A DNA stretch of 64,000 bases from Candidatus Pullilachnospira intestinigallinarum (GCA_018711275.1 DVIN01000051.1:1-64000), one strand, 5' to 3'. Counted from the stretch's first letter, positions 41,978-51,967 are shown. The notes: a model not told the origin generated them from the sequence alone. Translations and numbers: made by a program.

Positions 41978-44900
41978 TTACTTATCCAGCTGATTTTCTA
42001 TCAGGCTGACAGAAACCAGCGTAGACACGCCTTTCTCCTGCATGGTGATTCCATACAGGCGGTCTGCCGCATTCATGGTTCCTCTTCTATGTGTTATAAT
42101 AATAAACTGTGTATTTTTTGTCAACTTGTGCAGGTACTGGGCGAATCTGGTCACATTGGAATCATCCAGGGCCGCCTCAATCTCATCCAGCAGACAGAAA
42201 GGCGACGGTTTCAGATTCTGAATGGCAAACAGCAGCGCGATGGCGGTCAGTGCCTTCTCACCGCCGGACAGCTGCATCATATTCTGCAGCTTTTTGCCCG
42301 GGGGCTGGGAGATAATGCGAATCCCCGCTTCCAGCACATCTTCCTCTTCCGTCAATTCCAGCGTTCCTTTTCCGCCGCCGAACAGCTGTTTGAACACCCG
42401 GTCGAACTCCTGGCGGATCTGGGCGAATTTTTCGGTAAACTGCTTCCTCATTCCTTCATCCAGCTCTGTAATGATTTTCTTTAAGCTCTCTGCCGCTTTC
42501 ACCAGATCCTCATGCTGACCGCTCAGGAAAGTATGTCTCTCCAGAAGCTCTTTGTACTCCTCGATGGCGTTCACATTCACGTTCCCCAGCTTTCGGATCT
42601 CATCCTTCAGTTTTCCGATCTGCTGGCGAAGCTGGCTTCTGTCCCGGCTCTCTTCCATCTGGTATTCTCTGGCCTGCCCGGGCGTCATCTGATACTCCTC
42701 CCACAGATAATCTGTCTGAGCATCCTGGCGCTCCTCCAGCTTTTCCCGCTGGCTGGTGAGACGGAAACATTCCTTATCCATCAGATTCACCTGCTGAGAC
42801 AGTTCATCCCGTCTGGTGAAAAAGCTTTTATGCTGCCGGTTCAGTTCTTCCTTTTCCTGCCGGCTGCGGCTGGCCTGCTCTTCATCCTCCTTCATGATCC
42901 GTTCCGCTTCCCGGATCGTGGCAAGCGTCTCCTGAATATGGGCCTCCTTCCGGAGAATTTCCTCCTCTTCCTTCCTGCCGGAATCGGCAATTTCCTCTGC
43001 TTCCTGTCTGAGAGCCGCCTCCTCCTGCGCAATACGTTCCATGTTCTGTCGGATAAAGGTCTGTTTCTGCTCCAGAGAAGCGTATTCCACCTGCAGACGG
43101 CTGCTCTCTGTCCCATATTCCTCTTCCCTGGCCTGGTATTCCTCCAGCAGCTTCTGCTGTTCTTCCACCGTCTGCTGCTGTTCCTTTTCCTGATCCTGGT
43201 AACGGCCGATCTCCTCCTGAATGGAACTGCTGTTCTGACGGATCTCAAGGATCTGGTTTTCGATTTCCCGGCCTTCCGACCGCAGAGAACCATATCCGGT
43301 ACGAATCTGACGGATTCTGCTCTCCGCCTGGGAAATTCCCAGCTTCTCCGTATTCTGCTCCAGCTGTTTCTTCTGCAGCTGCTCCATCAGACGGCTCATC
43401 TGCTCCCGGAGTGCGTTTCTCTGCTTCCGGTTGGATGCTACCGCCTCCTGGGCTTTCTTCATGTCCTGGGCCAGTGCCTTCACACTGCCCTCCAGTTCTT
43501 CAATCTCCCGCCTTCTTCCCAGAAGATTGCTGCTGCTGCGGAACGCACCTCCTGTCATGGAGCCGCCGGGGCTTAAGGATTCTCCCTCCAGGGTGACGAT
43601 ACGCAGCGTATGGTGATACTTCTGAGCAATGGCAATGGCGTGATCAATATGATCTACCACCAGCGTCCGGCCAAGAAGCTGAGACAGCAGCATCCGATAC
43701 CGCTCCTCTGCCTCCACCAGCGTATCCGCCACCCCGATCACTCCCGGCTCCTTCAGGGCGGCCGGCGTGGAAAAGCTGCTCTTTCTCATATTGGTCAGCG
43801 GCAGGAAGGTAGCCCTCCCGTACCGGTTCTTTTTCAGAAACTCAATCAGATGCTTGGCGGTCTGGGCGTTGTCGGTGACAATATTCTGTATACTGCCGCC
43901 CAGGGCAGTCTCCACCGCAGTCTCGTACTTTTTCTCTGTCCGGATCAGATCCGCCACCACGCCGTGAATACCCGGCCTGCGGTTTTTCTGCTCCATCACC
44001 CGGCGGATACTGCTGCCGTAGCCGTCATACCGCTCCGCGATGTTTTTCAGAGATTCCAGCCGGGACGCTTCCCGGTGGTAGGCGGTCTGCCCCACCTCCA
44101 TCTGGCGCATCTGCTCGTCGATCTGCCGTCCCAACGCCTGTACCTGGGTTTCCGCTTTCCGGTATTCCCGGTTCAGGCCGTCCAGTTCCCCGCTGATCTT
44201 CGCGAACTGTTCCTGGTGTCCCGCGATGATTTCCTCCTGCTCGGACTCCTCGCTTTTCAGCTTCAGGATCCGCTGGCTCAGTTCCGCCTTGCGGATTCCG
44301 ATCTGTTCCAGCATGGCGTCATACCGCTGCATCTTTCCTTTGGTCTGCGCCCGCTGGTTCAGGATCTGAATCAGTTCATTTTTTCCGGAATCAATTTTTT
44401 CCATGCAGGCGCGGATCTCCTCCCGGAGAGCATCCAGTTTTTCCTGCTGCTCTTTGCGTTTCCGCGTGGCCTCGTCGAGAAGTGCCTGCTGCGCTTTCCG
44501 CTGTTCCTCAAAATCTTCCATCTGGCGGCTGCGTTTTTCAAGCTCCTGGGCAATGGTCTGCTGTCTCTGCCGGTAGTGATCTCCGCTGACCTTCGACGCA
44601 CGGATCTGTTCCTGGTATAGCTTGACGCTGTTTTCCAGTTCCTGCTTTTTCAGCGCATTCTGCGATGCCTTTTGGGTGGCCGCACTGATCCTTTCATCAA
44701 GCTCCTCCATGTTCTTTTCCAGCGTCTCATACTCCGCTTTGGTTTTCTCAAAATCCGCGCGGGTCTGTTCCAGCTGCTCTTTCGCCAGGGTCAGCTTTTC
44801 ATCCACCTGCCCCATCTGCTCACGGATATGGCCGGTCTCCAGAAGGAACATATTCACATCCAGATTCTTCAGTTCTTCTTTTTTCTTCAGATAAATCTTC

Positions 44901-45535
44901 GCCGTCTCCGACTGGCGCTCCAGAGGCGCCAGCTGACGGGTCAGCTCGGAGAGAATATCCGTCACCCGGACCAGGTTTCCCTCCTCCTCCTCCAGTTTTT
45001 TCAGAGCCGTATTTTTCCGCCGCTTAAACTTCACAATTCCTGCCGCTTCGTCAAACAGCTCCCGCCGCTCCTCCGGCCGTCCGCTGAGGATTTTGTCGAT
45101 CTGTCCCTGACCGATGATGGAGTATCCTTCCTTTCCGATACCCGTATCGTAAAACAGCTCGTTGATATCCTTCAGGCGGCAGGGAGAACCGTTGAGAAGG
45201 TATTCGCTCTCACCGGAACGATACAGTCTTCGGGTGACGGTCACCTCCTCATAGGAAATATCCAGCTTGTGGTCAGAGTTATCCAGGGTAATGGCCACGG
45301 AGGCAAACCCCAGAGGCCTTCTGGTCTCCGTACCGGAAAAAATCACGTCCTGCATATTGCCGCCGCGGAGCTGCTTGGCGCTCTGCTCTCCCAGCACCCA
45401 GCGAACCGCATCGCCCACGTTGCTCTTGCCGCTGCCGTTGGGCCCCACGATGCCTGTAATGCCCTTGTGAAATTCGAAGACGATTTTATTGGCAAAGGAT
45501 TTGAACCCCTGTACCTCAATACTCTTTAAATACAT
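41978..45535 (-). CDS. smc: Chromosome segregation SMC ATPase
   Basis: 1185 residues, the usual length. Walker A GPNGSGKSN (about 32-40), long coiled coils (170-500 and 670-1020) around a hinge near 520-640, C-terminal signature LSGGEKALTAIALL and Walker B FCLLDEIEAALDD. Acts with ScpAB (not in window) in chromosome compaction. Overlaps the rnc 3' end by 10 bases. Confidence 0.98.
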   Translation of the reverse strand: MYLKSIEVQGFKSFANKIVFEFHKGITGIVGPNGSGKSNVGDAVRWVLGEQSAKQLRGGNMQDVIFSGTETRRPLGFASVAITLDNSDHKLDISYEEVTVTRRLYRSGESEYLLNGSPCRLKDINELFYDTGIGKEGYSIIGQGQIDKILSGRPEERRELFDEAAGIVKFKRRKNTALKKLEEEEGNLVRVTDILSELTRQLAPLERQSETAKIYLKKKEELKNLDVNMFLLETGHIREQMGQVDEKLTLAKEQLEQTRADFEKTKAEYETLEKNMEELDERISAATQKASQNALKKQELENSVKLYQEQIRASKVSGDHYRQRQQTIAQELEKRSRQMEDFEEQRKAQQALLDEATRKRKEQQEKLDALREEIRACMEKIDSGKNELIQILNQRAQTKGKMQRYDAMLEQIGIRKAELSQRILKLKSEESEQEEIIAGHQEQFAKISGELDGLNREYRKAETQVQALGRQIDEQMRQMEVGQTAYHREASRLESLKNIAERYDGYGSSIRRVMEQKNRRPGIHGVVADLIRTEKKYETAVETALGGSIQNIVTDNAQTAKHLIEFLKKNRYGRATFLPLTNMRKSSFSTPAALKEPGVIGVADTLVEAEERYRMLLSQLLGRTLVVDHIDHAIAIAQKYHHTLRIVTLEGESLSPGGSMTGGAFRSSSNLLGRRREIEELEGSVKALAQDMKKAQEAVASNRKQRNALREQMSRLMEQLQKKQLEQNTEKLGISQAESRIRQIRTGYGSLRSEGREIENQILEIRQNSSSIQEEIGRYQDQEKEQQQTVEEQQKLLEEYQAREEEYGTESSRLQVEYASLEQKQTFIRQNMERIAQEEAALRQEAEEIADSGRKEEEEILRKEAHIQETLATIREAERIMKEDEEQASRSRQEKEELNRQHKSFFTRRDELSQQVNLMDKECFRLTSQREKLEERQDAQTDYLWEEYQMTPGQAREYQMEESRDRSQLRQQIGKLKDEIRKLGNVNVNAIEEYKELLERHTFLSGQHEDLVKAAESLKKIITELDEGMRKQFTEKFAQIRQEFDRVFKQLFGGGKGTLELTEEEDVLEAGIRIISQPPGKKLQNMMQLSGGEKALTAIALLFAIQNLKPSPFCLLDEIEAALDDSNVTRFAQYLHKLTKNTQFIIITHRRGTMNAADRLYGITMQEKGVSTLVSVSLIENQLDK

Positions 45536-46227
45536 ACGTCACCGTCCTGCCGCTTCATTTTGCAGATGGCATGGTAGGCGGCCGCCTGCTCGGCGGCCTT
45601 TTTGCTGTGGCCTTTGCCCTGCCCGAAGCATACTTCTCCCACCCACACCTGGGCCAGAAAGGTTTTGTTGTGGTCCGGGCCTTCCTCTCCCACAAGCCGG
45701 TAGGAGATCTCTCCGGGGAGATTTCCCTGCACCATCTCCTGGAAGATAGTCTTGCTATCGAAAAAGAGCTTTTTATGTTCGATATCGTTGAGCACGAAAC
45801 GCTGTATAAATTCTTTTGCATTAGCAAATCCACCATCCAGGTAGATCGCCCCGATCAGTGCCTCCAGGGCGTCCGACACGATGGAATCTCTTCCTCTTCC
45901 GCCGGTCAGTTCCTCTCCCTTTCCCATGCTCAGATACGCTCCCAGATCCAGCTGTCTGGCACAGAGGGCCAGGGTAGGCTCGCAGACCAGGCTGGCCCGC
46001 AGACGTGTCAGCTCTCCTTCCGGCATCTTCGGGTCGTTCTGAAACAGGAACTCGCTGCTGGCCAGCTCCAGCACCGCATCTCCCAGAAACTCCAGACGTT
46101 CATTACAGTCCAGCCGGTTCATCCGGTGCTCATTGGTATAGGAGCTGTGCCGCAGCGCCATCTGAAGCAGACTGCTGTCCTGAAACCGATACCCGATCTT
46201 TTTTTCTATCTCTTTCCAGTCTTTCAT
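45526..46227 (-). CDS. rnc: Ribonuclease III
   Basis: 233 residues: endonuclease domain with NERLEFLGDAVLEL and the SDALEALIGAIYLDGG carboxylates, then a dsRNA-binding domain (GKGHSKKAAEQAAAYHAI). ATG at 46227 preceded by AAGGAGG. Processes rRNA and mRNA. Conserved acpP-rnc-smc order. Confidence 0.97.
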   Translation of the reverse strand: MKDWKEIEKKIGYRFQDSSLLQMALRHSSYTNEHRMNRLDCNERLEFLGDAVLELASSEFLFQNDPKMPEGELTRLRASLVCEPTLALCARQLDLGAYLSMGKGEELTGGRGRDSIVSDALEALIGAIYLDGGFANAKEFIQRFVLNDIEHKKLFFDSKTIFQEMVQGNLPGEISYRLVGEEGPDHNKTFLAQVWVGEVCFGQGKGHSKKAAEQAAAYHAICKMKRQDGDVCI

Positions 46228-46283
46228 AGATCCTCCTTTTTTACGGAAACGATAAGGGGACGTTTTCACATCCCCTTACCTTT

Positions 46284-46514
46284 TTATCCGACAATCTTCC
46301 GGATCGCCTGCACCGCGTCCCCCACGGACACGATTTTCTCTGCCTCCTCCGGATCAATTTCAATGCCAAATTCCTCTTCCACACCCATCAGGATCTGAAA
46401 CACATCCAGGGAATCCGCTCCCAGATCGTCCACAAAGGTGGTCTCCATGGTCACCTCTGAGGCGTCCACATTCAGTACATCAGCGATAATGGCCTGCAGT
46501 TTTTCCAGTTCCAT
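46284..46514 (-). CDS. acpP: Acyl carrier protein
   Basis: 76 residues with the phosphopantetheine site GADSLDVFQ (Ser about 37). Carries acyl chains for fatty-acid and phospholipid synthesis. Three bases after plsX. Confidence 0.97.
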   Translation of the reverse strand: MELEKLQAIIADVLNVDASEVTMETTFVDDLGADSLDVFQILMGVEEEFGIEIDPEEAEKIVSVGDAVQAIRKIVG

Positions 46515-46517
46515 CCT

Positions 46518-47540
46518 CTACGCCTCCTCTTTTTTCTCCGTTGTAATATGATCTCTGATCTTTCCGCAGATATCCTCTTTTGTAAAAGTAATACACTGCA
46601 GAATCGCATTATGAATCTCCCGGGCGTCGGAACTGCCATGGCTTTTCACCACCAGCCCTTTAAGGCCCAGAAGCGGCGCGCCTCCATACTGGCTGGCATC
46701 AAAGGACTTCAGTGTTTCCTTCAGCGCCGGTTTCACCAGAAGGGCTCCGATCTTGCTGCGCAGCGAGGACATCATGCCGCTTTTAACTTTGGAAATCAGT
46801 GTGCTTCCCACTCCCTCATACAACTTGAGAATCACATTTCCCACAAAGGCCTCGCAGACAATCACATCGCAGACGCCTTTGGGAATATCTCTGGCCTCCA
46901 CGTTTCCGATAAAATTGATGTCCCTGCACTCCTTCAGCAGCGGGAAGGTTTCTTTCACCAGGGCATTGCCCTTCTCCTCCTCCGCTCCGATATTCACCAG
47001 GCCCACCCGGGGGTTTTTGATACCCACCACATTCTCCATGTAAATGGAACCCATGCGGGCGAACTGCACCAGATGAGAGGCTCTGGCGTCCACATTGGCG
47101 CCGCAGTCGATCAGAAGCGCCACCCCGTTGGCCGTGGGAATCAGCGGCGCCAGCGGCGCCCGCTCCACGCCCCGGATCTTTCCCACCAGCACCTGACCGC
47201 CCACCAGAACGGCCCCTGTGCTTCCGCAGGATACGAAAGCCGATGCCTCTCCCTTGCGCACCAGCTTCAGCGCCTTCACTAAAGAAGATTCCTTCTTCTT
47301 CTGAATGGCCTGCACCGGCGGCTCCCCGGTCTCAATCACCTCCGGGGCGTCCACCACCTGAATTCTTTCGGCAGGATAGGTGTACTTATCCAGCTCCCGC
47401 CGGATCTCCGCCTCCTTTCCCACCAGCCAGACGAATAATTCCGGGCTGTCATTGACCGCGTCCACCGCGCCTTTCACCGGCTCCTGGGGCGCATAATCTC
47501 CTCCCATGGCATCCACTGCCACTTTTATCCATTCACTCAT
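46518..47540 (-). CDS. plsX: Phosphate acyltransferase PlsX
   Basis: 340 residues. Converts acyl-ACP to acyl-phosphate for lipid synthesis. Motifs VAVDAMGGDYAPQ, FVSCGSTGAVLVGG, LIDCGANVDARASHL and GNVEARDIPKGVCDVIVCEAFVGN. ATG at 47540 follows AAAGGAA. First gene of the operon; no FapR-like dyad was found at its promoter. Confidence 0.97.
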   Translation of the reverse strand: MSEWIKVAVDAMGGDYAPQEPVKGAVDAVNDSPELFVWLVGKEAEIRRELDKYTYPAERIQVVDAPEVIETGEPPVQAIQKKKESSLVKALKLVRKGEASAFVSCGSTGAVLVGGQVLVGKIRGVERAPLAPLIPTANGVALLIDCGANVDARASHLVQFARMGSIYMENVVGIKNPRVGLVNIGAEEEKGNALVKETFPLLKECRDINFIGNVEARDIPKGVCDVIVCEAFVGNVILKLYEGVGSTLISKVKSGMMSSLRSKIGALLVKPALKETLKSFDASQYGGAPLLGLKGLVVKSHGSSDAREIHNAILQCITFTKEDICGKIRDHITTEKKEEA

Positions 47541-47588
47541 GATGTTTCCTTTCTTTTCTGTCTTGCCGCACGGCATAAAACTATACTT

Positions 47589-47617
47589 ATGATACTAGAC
47601 ATTGGCCTAAAATGCAA
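47589..47617 (-). promoter_or_regulatory. Promoter of plsX-acpP-rnc-smc-ftsY-ilvA
   Basis: Minus-strand TTGCAT (47617-47612), 17-base spacer, TATCAT (47594-47589). Confidence 0.7.
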
Positions 47618-47620
47618 GCA

Positions 47621-47651
47621 AAAGTAAAACCGGGGGAATCGCTTCCCCCGG
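47621..47651 (-). terminator. Terminator after the wall-binding lipoprotein
   Basis: CCGGGGGAA-TCGC-TTCCCCCGG (47630-47651) followed on the minus strand by TTTTACTTTT. Confidence 0.92.
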
Positions 47652-47677
47652 TCCGTCTTTTCCTGTGTACCGACCGC

Positions 47678-48478
47678 CTACTGCATCACTCCGTCCGATC
47701 CCAGATGGTACCCGTCCACATCCGTATCGCGGACCATGGCGCCGTCATCGTTCAGATAGTACCATTTATCCCCGTCCTGGAACCAGCCGGTGCGCATATA
47801 GCCGTTTTCATCAAAAGCATACCACTTACCGTCAATCTCTTCCCAGCCGTCCCTGGTATAACTGCCGTCCGCATGCTCATACCACCAGCCGTCGTCACTC
47901 TGCTGCCAGGTTCCGTCTGAATCCGAAGCGTCTGAAGTCTCCTCCTGAACCGGATCCGCGGATTCCTGCGTTTCGGCCGAGGCGTCCTCGCCGGATCCCT
48001 CTTCCACGGTTACCGACTTGGTGGCGCTGGTAGACATCTGAATGGCATTGTCCACGGTATTGGTTACCACCACATAATAGTACATCGTACCCGGCTCCGT
48101 CGTCGGCGGCGTAAAGGATGCGCCGGTTTCGCCCTCCAGCGCGGTTCCGCCCCCGTTGGAATCCACATTATTGGAATACCACTGATAAGAAAGCGTGCCG
48201 CCGTCGTCCACGGAAGCCTCCACTGTGATGGGCTCCGCCTCGGCGTTCATGGCATAGGTCACCGGATCCCCCGGCCCCGCAGTGATGGAAGGCGCCTCCA
48301 CACTGTCATCTACCACCGGCGTATTCTCCTGTACCGTCTGTGTTTTCTCTTCTGTATCCTCTGTCTGTTCCTCCCCGTTCCAGAGAATACCCAGCGTCTC
48401 CCGGAAAGAGCATCCGGCCAGCATAGGCATACAGCAGATCACCATACCTGCAAGCAGTCCCTTCGTCATCCGTCTCAT
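47678..48478 (-). CDS. Lipoprotein with Ig-like domain and wall-binding repeats
   Basis: 266 residues. Lipobox LAGC (Cys about 23) after a hydrophobic signal, an acidic linker, an Ig-like domain (about 60-165, with TLSYQWYSNN and YYYVVVTNT), a second acidic linker, and three aromatic wall-binding repeats (GWWYEHADGSY, KWYAFDENGYM, KWYYLNDDGAM) like those of the hydrolase at 0.2-2.3 kb. Probably bridges membrane and wall. No catalytic domain. Own promoter and terminator. Confidence 0.85.
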   Translation of the reverse strand: MRRMTKGLLAGMVICCMPMLAGCSFRETLGILWNGEEQTEDTEEKTQTVQENTPVVDDSVEAPSITAGPGDPVTYAMNAEAEPITVEASVDDGGTLSYQWYSNNVDSNGGGTALEGETGASFTPPTTEPGTMYYYVVVTNTVDNAIQMSTSATKSVTVEEGSGEDASAETQESADPVQEETSDASDSDGTWQQSDDGWWYEHADGSYTRDGWEEIDGKWYAFDENGYMRTGWFQDGDKWYYLNDDGAMVRDTDVDGYHLGSDGVMQ

Positions 48479-48560
48479 CGTGAATTACCCCTTTTCAAGT
48501 CTGATATTATTGTCCCTCTTGCTACTGAAATATTACAATTTTATTGCAACTTTGTTTCGT

Positions 48561-48589
48561 ATTATAACACAGGCTCCCCCTGCCGTCAA
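48561..48589 (-). promoter_or_regulatory. Promoter of the wall-binding lipoprotein
   Basis: Minus-strand TTGACG (48589-48584), 17-base spacer, TATAAT (48566-48561). Downstream TGCAAT, five bases, TGTAAT resembles a WalR-type direct repeat. Confidence 0.8.
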
Positions 48590-48654
48590 CAATGGAACAT
48601 GCGCTCCGCCATTCGCCCATTGTCATGAATACCGAAACCTCCGGCGGCCGCAGC

Positions 48655-49974
48655 TTATACCTGTGCCATCACAAAAATATCATAGATGGCACGGATGGCC
48701 GTCTCAAAATCCCGGTTCTCCACACCGATGATGATATTCATCTCGCTGGAGCCCTGATCGATCATCTTCACATTCACATGCGCATGGGCCAGAGCCGCAA
48801 AAATCCGGGCCGCAGTCCCACGGTTTCTTCTCATGCCTCTTCCCACCACGGCAATCAATGCCAGATCGGATTCCAGATCAATAAAATCCGGATTTACCGC
48901 CCGGTGGATACCGGCAATAATATTCTGTTCCTTGCTTTCAAACTCGGACTGATGCACATAGATCGTCATGGTGTCAATCCCGGAGGGCATATGCTCAAAG
49001 GACAGATCGTTTTCCTCGAACACTTCCAGCACCTTTCTTCCGAAGCCGATCTCCCCGTTCATCATATCCTTTTCAATATTTATGGAAGCAAAGCCCTTCT
49101 TTCCCGCAATACCCGTGATGGTATATTTCGGTTTGTTGCAGGTGCTTTCCACAATCATGGTACCCGGATCCAGCGGCCGGTTGGTGTTGCGGATATTGAT
49201 GGGGATTCCCTCCTTACGGATGGGGAAGATCGCGTCTTCATGCAGCACGGTGGCTCCCATGTAGGAAAGTTCCCTGAGTTCTTTGTAGGTGATGGTGGAA
49301 ATCACTGCCGGATTATCCACGATCCGGGGATCTGTCACCAGAAATCCGGAAACATCCGTCCAGTTTTCATAAATATCTGCCTGAACCGCACGGGCCACAA
49401 TGGAACCGGTCACGTCTGAACCGCCTCTGGAGAAGGTTTTTACCTTTCCGTCCCAGGAGGATCCGTAAAATCCGGGGATCACCGCCCGTTCCACCTCAGC
49501 CAGCTTGGCGCCGAGACATTCATCGGTCCGCTCCAGATCCAGATTTCCTTTTTTGTCGAAGAAAATATACTGTGCCGGATCCAGAAATTCATATCCCAGA
49601 TATTCCGCCATCACGATTCCGTTCAGATACTCTCCCCGGGACGCTGCATAATCTTCCCCTTCCTGATTCTCAAAGGCTTCACGGATCACGGCAAATTCAT
49701 CATCCAGCGTCAGCGTCAGGGACAGTCCCTCAATGATCTCCTGATACCGTTTCTGAATCAGAAACAGCTTTTTATCAATGGCTTCCCCGGCTGCCGCTGC
49801 CCGGTAGCAGTCGTACAGCATATCGGTTACCTTAATGTCCGCGTCATACCGCTTTCCCGGAGCAGAAGGCACCACATATCTGCGGCCTTCGTCAGAACGG
49901 ATAATGTCACCTGCTTTTTTAAACTGCTCCGCGCTTGCCAGAGAGCTTCCTCCAAATTTAACTACTTTTTTCAT
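48655..49974 (-). CDS. lysC: Aspartate kinase
   Basis: 439 residues: kinase domain with KKVVKFGGSSLAS and FSRGGSDVTGSIVARAV, then two ACT domains (TITGIAGKKGFASINIEKD, LALIAVVGRGM) for amino-acid feedback. First step of lysine, threonine and methionine synthesis. ATG at 49974 follows CAGGAGG by 6 bases. Monocistronic, with a TATAAT and upstream TG near 50013; no lysine riboswitch fits in the short leader. Confidence 0.95.
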   Translation of the reverse strand: MKKVVKFGGSSLASAEQFKKAGDIIRSDEGRRYVVPSAPGKRYDADIKVTDMLYDCYRAAAAGEAIDKKLFLIQKRYQEIIEGLSLTLTLDDEFAVIREAFENQEGEDYAASRGEYLNGIVMAEYLGYEFLDPAQYIFFDKKGNLDLERTDECLGAKLAEVERAVIPGFYGSSWDGKVKTFSRGGSDVTGSIVARAVQADIYENWTDVSGFLVTDPRIVDNPAVISTITYKELRELSYMGATVLHEDAIFPIRKEGIPINIRNTNRPLDPGTMIVESTCNKPKYTITGIAGKKGFASINIEKDMMNGEIGFGRKVLEVFEENDLSFEHMPSGIDTMTIYVHQSEFESKEQNIIAGIHRAVNPDFIDLESDLALIAVVGRGMRRNRGTAARIFAALAHAHVNVKMIDQGSSEMNIIIGVENRDFETAIRAIYDIFVMAQV

Positions 49975-50049
49975 AATATCCTCCTGTATCCATACCCGGT
50001 TTCTCAACGATTATATACCATAACCCGCGACTTTGCCAGCAATTTTGGC

Positions 50050-50109
50050 AAAAAAAAGCGGAAAAACCACGTTTCTCCGCATATGGACGGGGCGAAAAAC
50101 GCCCCGTCC
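50050..50109 (-). terminator. Terminator(s) after the PHP gene
   Basis: GGACGGGGCG-hairpin (50085-50109), then GCGGA/TCCGC stem (50058-50080) followed on the minus strand by eight T. Confidence 0.88.
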
Positions 50110-50153
50110 TGCTGTGATTTTCCCTCTTCCGGCCGCCTTTTTCAAAAGAATTA

Positions 50154-50942
50154 TCAGTGGAGGTTCTCCAGTTCTTTCTCCCGCTTTCTTCTCCGGATCC
50201 GTTCCCCGCCTTTATTATATACATAGAAGGAACCCACCAGCACCCGATTCAGCTTTCCCAGCTTGTCCTTGGTGGTCCGGTCATACCGTGTGCCGCCGCA
50301 GGTGATATAAGGAGTGGATTTTACATAGCGGATCAGATCCGACTCACACCGGATATCGTCCGGCAGACTGGTATATCCCATTCCGATGCAGTCCGGCCGG
50401 TGAGCATCGCTGCCGCCGAATCCCGGCTTGTGGTACATCCTTGCCAGCTGTCTGGCCTTCTCATTGGATTCCTCCGATTCACAGGCATTGAAAATCTCCA
50501 CAAAATCAAACTGATTCATCAGACTTTTTATCCGTTCTTCATGGAATTTTTTTCTGGCCTGTGTCTTTATCAGACTGAGATATTTTTCTCCGTAAGGATG
50601 CGCCGGCCCTACGATGCCTCCATAATGGTGCACGGTCATCAGGAGGATCTGCGCGGGAAGCCCCCGCAGCTCCAGAAGCTTCAGTTTTACCCCTTCCGGC
50701 ATAATCACCAGCATATGCCCGCAGTCGATGGTATCGTATTCAACCCCCTTTAACACCACAAAATCCGTATGTGTCTTTCCCTTTATGGAGTCTCTCCATT
50801 CCCGGTAGCCGTTGTAGGAATTATGGTCGGAGACCAGCATCCCCCCGAACCCCTTTTCCTTCAGTACCCGGATATACTCTTCTATCATTACCTTGCCGTC
50901 CATGGAGCCTTCTCTGGTATGGCAATGCATATCGAACTTCAT
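50154..50942 (-). CDS. PHP-domain phosphoesterase
   Basis: 262 residues with PHP metal-binding motifs: MKFDMHCHTREGS, SDHNSYNGY, GPAHPYGEK and FGGSDAHRPDCIG. Related to YciV-type nucleases/phosphoesterases; substrate unknown. The C-terminus is highly basic (RIRRRKREKELENLH), which could bind nucleic acid. Own promoter TTGTAT-17-TATAAT at 51006-50978. Confidence 0.85.
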   Translation of the reverse strand: MKFDMHCHTREGSMDGKVMIEEYIRVLKEKGFGGMLVSDHNSYNGYREWRDSIKGKTHTDFVVLKGVEYDTIDCGHMLVIMPEGVKLKLLELRGLPAQILLMTVHHYGGIVGPAHPYGEKYLSLIKTQARKKFHEERIKSLMNQFDFVEIFNACESEESNEKARQLARMYHKPGFGGSDAHRPDCIGMGYTSLPDDIRCESDLIRYVKSTPYITCGGTRYDRTTKDKLGKLNRVLVGSFYVYNKGGERIRRRKREKELENLH

Positions 50943-51055
50943 ACCCTCACCTCTTTGTCTTTCGATTCGATATTCTTATTATACCCCATTTTTCTTCCGG
51001 ATACAAATGAAAACCTTGTTAAATAAAACTAACCAAAGTGGAAATTCTTTCCTTT

Positions 51056-51940
51056 TCACCGGAAAATCTGCATGCTCCCTGCGGATATGCCGCATCTTGC
51101 GCCAATGGGGATGGCACGGGAATCCATTCCGTGACCGGCCAGACGGGTTGCGGCCACCGGAAACCGGTAATCCCGGATCGCCTCCAGCACCAGCTTGCGC
51201 ACATCGGGGCAGGCATGGGAGTTTTCCATTTCCGTAAAAGTTCCCAGCAGAAGTCCGCGGATCCGGGAAAATACGCCCATCTGGCGAAGCTGTGCCAGAA
51301 GGGAAGCCGTCACTCCCACCCCGCCGCCCATACTTTCCAGAAACAGTATCTTTCCGGTCAGATCCGGGAAATATTCCGTACCGGCCAGCTTCAGAAAGCA
51401 GCGGATATTTCCTCCCAGCACGACTCCTTCCATCCGATCTCCCCGGATGAATTCCCAGTCGTCGGGAAGCAGCCCGTCTCCGCCGTCAAAAACCGTATCC
51501 GCAAACCGGATGGTCTGTTCCTCCTCATACGCCTGTACCAGATTTCTTGTCTGGTACAGCCATCCCCTGTTTCCCGTTTTTGTCCAGATACCATTCAGCA
51601 GGACCGTAAGATCACTGTAGCCCCAGAAGGGTTTGGGGAACGCCCGGATGGTATCAAAATCCAGGTATTCCAGAATCTGGTTCGCAAGATTTCCTCCGCT
51701 CACATCGAAAATCATCCGGATCCTGGGATCCCGGTAGCAGTCCAGCAGGATATGAGCCCTTCGCTCTGCTGTCCCGGCAAAGATGGTTTCTCCCCTGGCA
51801 AGGCAGGGACTTACCACCGGTTCCAGACCCATGGCCATCAGTTTCCGGCAGAGCAGTTCCGTCTGCCGGCACGCCTGTTGGCCCAGGCCGTCGGAGCAGC
51901 AGACGACGGCTGCCTGTCCTTTCTTTTCTTCATATTCCAT
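51056..51940 (-). CDS. S66-family LD-carboxypeptidase
   Basis: 294 residues with the S66 layout: SCLARGETI region, IFDVSGGNLANQILEYLD, FWGYSDLTVLL, GGNIRCFLKL and a C-terminal IPIGARCGI near the catalytic His (AGHGMDS). Family members trim muropeptides or inactivate peptide antibiotics (MccF). Cytoplasmic, no signal peptide. AAGGAGGAGG precedes the ATG. Last gene of the two-component/ABC cluster, 27 bases after the permease. Confidence 0.85.
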   Translation of the reverse strand: MEYEEKKGQAAVVCCSDGLGQQACRQTELLCRKLMAMGLEPVVSPCLARGETIFAGTAERRAHILLDCYRDPRIRMIFDVSGGNLANQILEYLDFDTIRAFPKPFWGYSDLTVLLNGIWTKTGNRGWLYQTRNLVQAYEEEQTIRFADTVFDGGDGLLPDDWEFIRGDRMEGVVLGGNIRCFLKLAGTEYFPDLTGKILFLESMGGGVGVTASLLAQLRQMGVFSRIRGLLLGTFTEMENSHACPDVRKLVLEAIRDYRFPVAATRLAGHGMDSRAIPIGARCGISAGSMQIFR

Positions 51941-51967
51941 TCTGAAATCCTCCTCCTTTTCCTCTTT

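Noticed and set aside
49975-50153. Lysine riboswitch before lysC
   Set aside because: The leader after the likely promoter is far too short, and the upstream hairpins are terminators of the PHP gene.
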